Assembly (NCBI GenBank): GCA_026415975.1
Contig: JAOAFZ010000002.1
Coordinates: forward strand, 1-49,389
Direction of reading: 5' to 3'
DNA from: Patescibacteria group bacterium
GTDB taxonomy: Bacteria > Patescibacteriota > Microgenomatia > UBA1406 > GWC2-37-13
DNA: 49,389 bases
Shown: positions 46,751-49,389 of the stretch, piece after piece
Layout: each line of letters opens with the position of its first letter
Position numbering within the stretch: position 1 is the stretch's first letter
The notes under the pieces: generated by a model
Told to the model about the DNA's origin: nothing
What the model saw: the letters and a program-made list of their open reading frames with translations, nothing else
The model's database searches: none
Made by a program: the position numbers and the translations under genes

Positions 46751-48331
46751 ATGAGACTAGCCCGAACCCGGAACCGATTCCATTTCCTGACGCGCTCTTT
46801 TACTGTGAAACCCGTTCGGTACCGAAACCGGCTCTGTTTCCTGGCAAAGTTTCTCTCATATTCTGTTCTGATCCGCTCAGTTGTGCTGGCAATGGTCCTG
46901 GTATTTTTCCTTCCGAAACATGCTTGCGGAAACAACAACATCTTCGGCGTCAATGTCGCTTCGCCTGACGAGACGAAACTAGACGCAATCGCCGCCGCAG
47001 TGAACGGGAACGGCGGCAGTTGGGGTTACATAACCGTTGTCATCCAGGAGACGGATCGGGACACGGCGCGCTGGAACAATTACTTTTCAGCGTTACGCGA
47101 GCGGAAGCTTATTCCTGTGGTGCGGCTGGCAACCCGTGCCGAAGGCGCAAACTGGCGGCGCCCTGCCAAAGAAGATTCTGGAAGCTGGGTTTCGTTTTTG
47201 CAAAGCCTGAACTGGGTAACCCGGGAACGGTATGTGATCCTGTTTAACGAGCCCAACAATGCCCGTGAGTGGGGAGGTGCAGTGAATCCTGAAGATTATG
47301 GAGCCGTTGCCCGTGAGTTCGCCACGCAGCTGAATGCAGCTAGCCCCGATTACGTAGTCATGCTCGCCGGATTTGATAGCGCGGCGCCAACCCAAGGGAC
47401 TTCCTATCTGGATCAGGTACAGTTCCTAGAGCGGATGTTTGCAACGTTCCCGCAACAGGAGATACAGACGAATATCAAGGGATGGGCATCTCATTCATAC
47501 CCGAACCCCGGATTCCGCGGGAAACCTAACGATACTGGACGCAATTCGATCCGCAACTACCAGTGGGAACTACAGTGGCTCGCCGGCCGGGGAATCACGG
47601 GAAAACCGGTTTTTATTACCGAAACGGGATGGCCGGTAACATCGTACGATGAACAAACCATTGCCACGTACCTGGAACAGGCATACCGCGAGGTCTGGTT
47701 CCGTGATTCGCGGGTGAAGGCGGTAACACCGTTTCTGTTTTCCTATCAAACCGCACCCTTCGATGTATGGGCCTGGGAACGTCCGGGCGGGGGGGTCCGC
47801 CCGGTTTACGACCGGATCAAAGCTCTGCCGAAGATCGCGGGCACCCCCGTGCTTGCAGACGGCAGCCAGGATGCCATTGATCCGGTAGTCTACCGCTTCT
47901 GGAGTGACGAGAAACGTGGCCACTTTTTTACGATCAGTCCGGGAGAGCGGGATTGGGTAATTCAGACCTTTGCTACCTCGACCTGGCGGTTCGAGGGTTC
48001 CGGCTTTTCGGCACTTGCCACGCAACAAGCGGGGAGTATACCGGTGTATCGTTTCTGGAGCAACACTCAGCAGGGGCACTTTTACACGGCAAATGCCGGG
48101 GAAAAGGTCTATATCGAAAAAACTTTTCCATCATCAGTCTGGCGGTACGAAACGGTTGCGTTTTATGTATTTCCTCCCGGGACTCCGGATACCCGCCCGG
48201 TATACCGTTTCTGGAGCCCGCTCTACCGAAAGCATTTTTACACTGCTAATGAAGGTGAAAAACAGTACATCGAGTCAAACTTCCCAGCATCGGTATGGTC
48301 GTATGAACAGATAGCCTGGTACGTCCGGTGA
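46751..48331 (+). CDS. Secreted clan-A-like glycoside hydrolase with three YRFWS/HFYTA repeats
   Basis: The product is 526 residues. A basic N-terminus and a hydrophobic segment (about 38-56) act as signal or anchor. A TIM-barrel-like domain of about 300 residues starts at IFGVNVASPDETKLDAI. ILFNEPNNAREW supplies a likely acid/base Glu, and FITETGWP a likely nucleophile Glu, as in clan GH-A (GH5/GH39-like). The last 160 residues are three repeats of about 45: VYRFWSDEKRGHFFT, VYRFWSNTQQGHFYTA and VYRFWSPLYRKHFYTA (DUF5648-like, as I remember). The exact start is uncertain, since the first 35 residues are an unusual basic stretch with an internal duplication (RNRFHFL, RNRLCFL). The sugar substrate is unknown. 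Confidence 0.78.
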   Translation: MRLARTRNRFHFLTRSFTVKPVRYRNRLCFLAKFLSYSVLIRSVVLAMVLVFFLPKHACGNNNIFGVNVASPDETKLDAIAAAVNGNGGSWGYITVVIQETDRDTARWNNYFSALRERKLIPVVRLATRAEGANWRRPAKEDSGSWVSFLQSLNWVTRERYVILFNEPNNAREWGGAVNPEDYGAVAREFATQLNAASPDYVVMLAGFDSAAPTQGTSYLDQVQFLERMFATFPQQEIQTNIKGWASHSYPNPGFRGKPNDTGRNSIRNYQWELQWLAGRGITGKPVFITETGWPVTSYDEQTIATYLEQAYREVWFRDSRVKAVTPFLFSYQTAPFDVWAWERPGGGVRPVYDRIKALPKIAGTPVLADGSQDAIDPVVYRFWSDEKRGHFFTISPGERDWVIQTFATSTWRFEGSGFSALATQQAGSIPVYRFWSNTQQGHFYTANAGEKVYIEKTFPSSVWRYETVAFYVFPPGTPDTRPVYRFWSPLYRKHFYTANEGEKQYIESNFPASVWSYEQIAWYVR

Positions 48332-48333
48332 GT

Positions 48334-49389
48334 TTACTGGGCAACTTTCCAGACCGGACCTTCGTACCGCCAGACAGGTTTATAGTTTGCAATGATGAAA
48401 TCACGCTCGGCTTGACTGGCTGTGTAGAAATGCGACCGGTAGGTGTCGCTCCAGAAGCGATATACTTCGCGGTACGGTCCTTCTTGCGAGAGTGGGAACA
48501 CCCAAAAAGCAACCATTTCAAATTGCCAGGTGAAATCGTCAAAGTTTTGCTCCACAAAAACCTTTTCACCTTCATTTGCGGTGTAAAAATGAGAGTGGTA
48601 CCTTTCACTCCAAAACCGATAAACGGGAATAGAACCAGCGTCTGATTGATTAGCAACAACAAAAGCAACCGTTTCGTACCGCCAGTTTCTAGAAAGAGAC
48701 CTCCTGACATAGTCTCGCTCGGCGACGCTTGCGGTGTAGAAGTGCGACTTGTACGTATCGCTCCAGAAGCGGTACAACCCGTTCGGGACGATTGTCAGGG
48801 GATTAAGCTCGATGTTTACAGGCGCATAATAAAGCTGTACTATTTCCTGCCAGGTTTTTCCCTCAAGCGCTCGGTACTGGGTTCCCCATTGCGGCATACA
48901 AGGCTGATATGGCGACGCAAGACACTGTGCTTCGGTCGCCAGGTAAAAATTCGCAAGAAGCGCATTATTCCGCGTAATCCGGTAATCCCAGATGGCTTCC
49001 ACAGCGGCATCGGTTGATGGCCGAGATGTATTCGGCAGATATACCTGATCGCAGGTTGTATCGGTAATGTCCGGCGGCTTATCCAGGTTATGCATGGACT
49101 GCAGGTAGCTTCTAGCTCCGACAACTTTTTTTCGCCAGCCATAGTTTTTTACTGCGATGGCACCTGCTTTTAAAGCTTCCGGGTGCCATGTCGAGATCCA
49201 TTCGTTGGGAAGGACATTCCTCACGTAGTCCTTAAAGGGTATTGTATCTACCCGTACTACCGCCTGGCCGGAATTCAGCCAGTCCGAACAATGCAGGTAA
49301 TCCGTGATTGCCACATTGATCGTTTCTGGATTTTCGTCTATTGATACCGCTACCGGACGACGCCCGTCGTTTAAATGCAAATATTCGGA
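48334..49389 (-). CDS. SpoIID-like protein with three YRFWS/HFYTA repeats, 5' end outside
   Basis: The frame is open to the right edge, so the N-terminus is missing. The visible part has a SpoIID/LytB domain (about 40-190 of the visible chain): IPFKDYVRNVLPNEWISTWH, with the Glu where SpoIID lytic transglycosylases have their catalytic residue, then PEALKAGAIAVKNYGW. Three repeats follow: LYRFWSDTYKSHFYTA, VYRFWSERYHSHFYTA and VYRFWSDTYRSHFYTA. The domain cleaves or binds peptidoglycan in sporulating bacteria; here a role in envelope remodelling or surface attachment is inferred. Its stop lies 2 nt from the stop of the convergent glycoside hydrolase, which ends in the same repeats. Confidence 0.82.
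   Translation of the reverse strand, partial: SEYLHLNDGRRPVAVSIDENPETINVAITDYLHCSDWLNSGQAVVRVDTIPFKDYVRNVLPNEWISTWHPEALKAGAIAVKNYGWRKKVVGARSYLQSMHNLDKPPDITDTTCDQVYLPNTSRPSTDAAVEAIWDYRITRNNALLANFYLATEAQCLASPYQPCMPQWGTQYRALEGKTWQEIVQLYYAPVNIELNPLTIVPNGLYRFWSDTYKSHFYTASVAERDYVRRSLSRNWRYETVAFVVANQSDAGSIPVYRFWSERYHSHFYTANEGEKVFVEQNFDDFTWQFEMVAFWVFPLSQEGPYREVYRFWSDTYRSHFYTASQAERDFIIANYKPVWRYEGPVWKVAQ

Overview
The window reads as a chromosomal segment of a Candidate Phyla Radiation (Patescibacteria) bacterium. The best guess is the Microgenomates side, inferred from gene content and not proven. Supporting signs are small compact genes, a 30S operon reduced to rpsF-rpsR with neither ssb nor rplI beside it, sparse metabolism (fused ADP-forming acyl-CoA synthetase, pyruvate kinase, pyrophosphatase), and many membrane-anchored surface proteins with Thr/Pro-rich linkers. 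Shine-Dalgarno sequences are nearly absent. Instead, a TATAAT-like -10 box, often with a TGn extension, lies 5 to 8 nt before most start codons, so most first genes of operons look leaderless.

Layout. 1-645: start of an unknown protein running off the left edge. 1150-3560: htpX with a two-component system. 3602-5122: 14-TM MFS exporter. 5123-9620: a decayed accessory island with an IS1595-type transposase remnant, a frameshifted LamG-like surface protein, a second multi-lesion surface-protein remnant, an intact tRNA-Ser(UGA) and a gutted P-type cation ATPase. 9901-12735: trmH, a CsoR/FrmR-family repressor with a candidate operator, cysS and a small anchored protein. 12766-17513: fused ADP-forming acyl-CoA synthetase divergent from a two-permease ABC exporter and its ATPase. 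17624-20295: SIMPL-domain protein and a GT-C glycosyltransferase, both on the minus strand.

20373-36721 is the information-processing core: rpsF, rpsR, an unknown barrel-sandwich-like protein, S41 protease, HtrA protease, hisS, a release factor lacking domain 1, a methyltransferase, rpmE, rplJ-rplL (with the only long leader in the window), gyrB, ppa, a YfcE-like phosphodiesterase, gyrA and a divergent folD. miaA follows.

37714-41850 is the most unusual locus. A large Cys-rich, Pro/Thr-rich surface protein is flanked by a full-length and a short SurA-like membrane protein, and all three carry the hexapeptide TTATRA just after their N-terminal membrane segment. 41870-46619 (minus strand) holds lepA, a pyruvate kinase with a rearranged cation site, and ahcY. 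The right end is a convergent pair, a clan-A-like glycoside hydrolase and a SpoIID-like protein, each ending in three copies of the same YRFWS/HFYTA repeat (DUF5648-like).

Together the region combines core replication and translation genes with envelope proteolysis, export and surface display. Accessory content is under decay around the tRNA. All calls come from reading the sequence; no database search was run.
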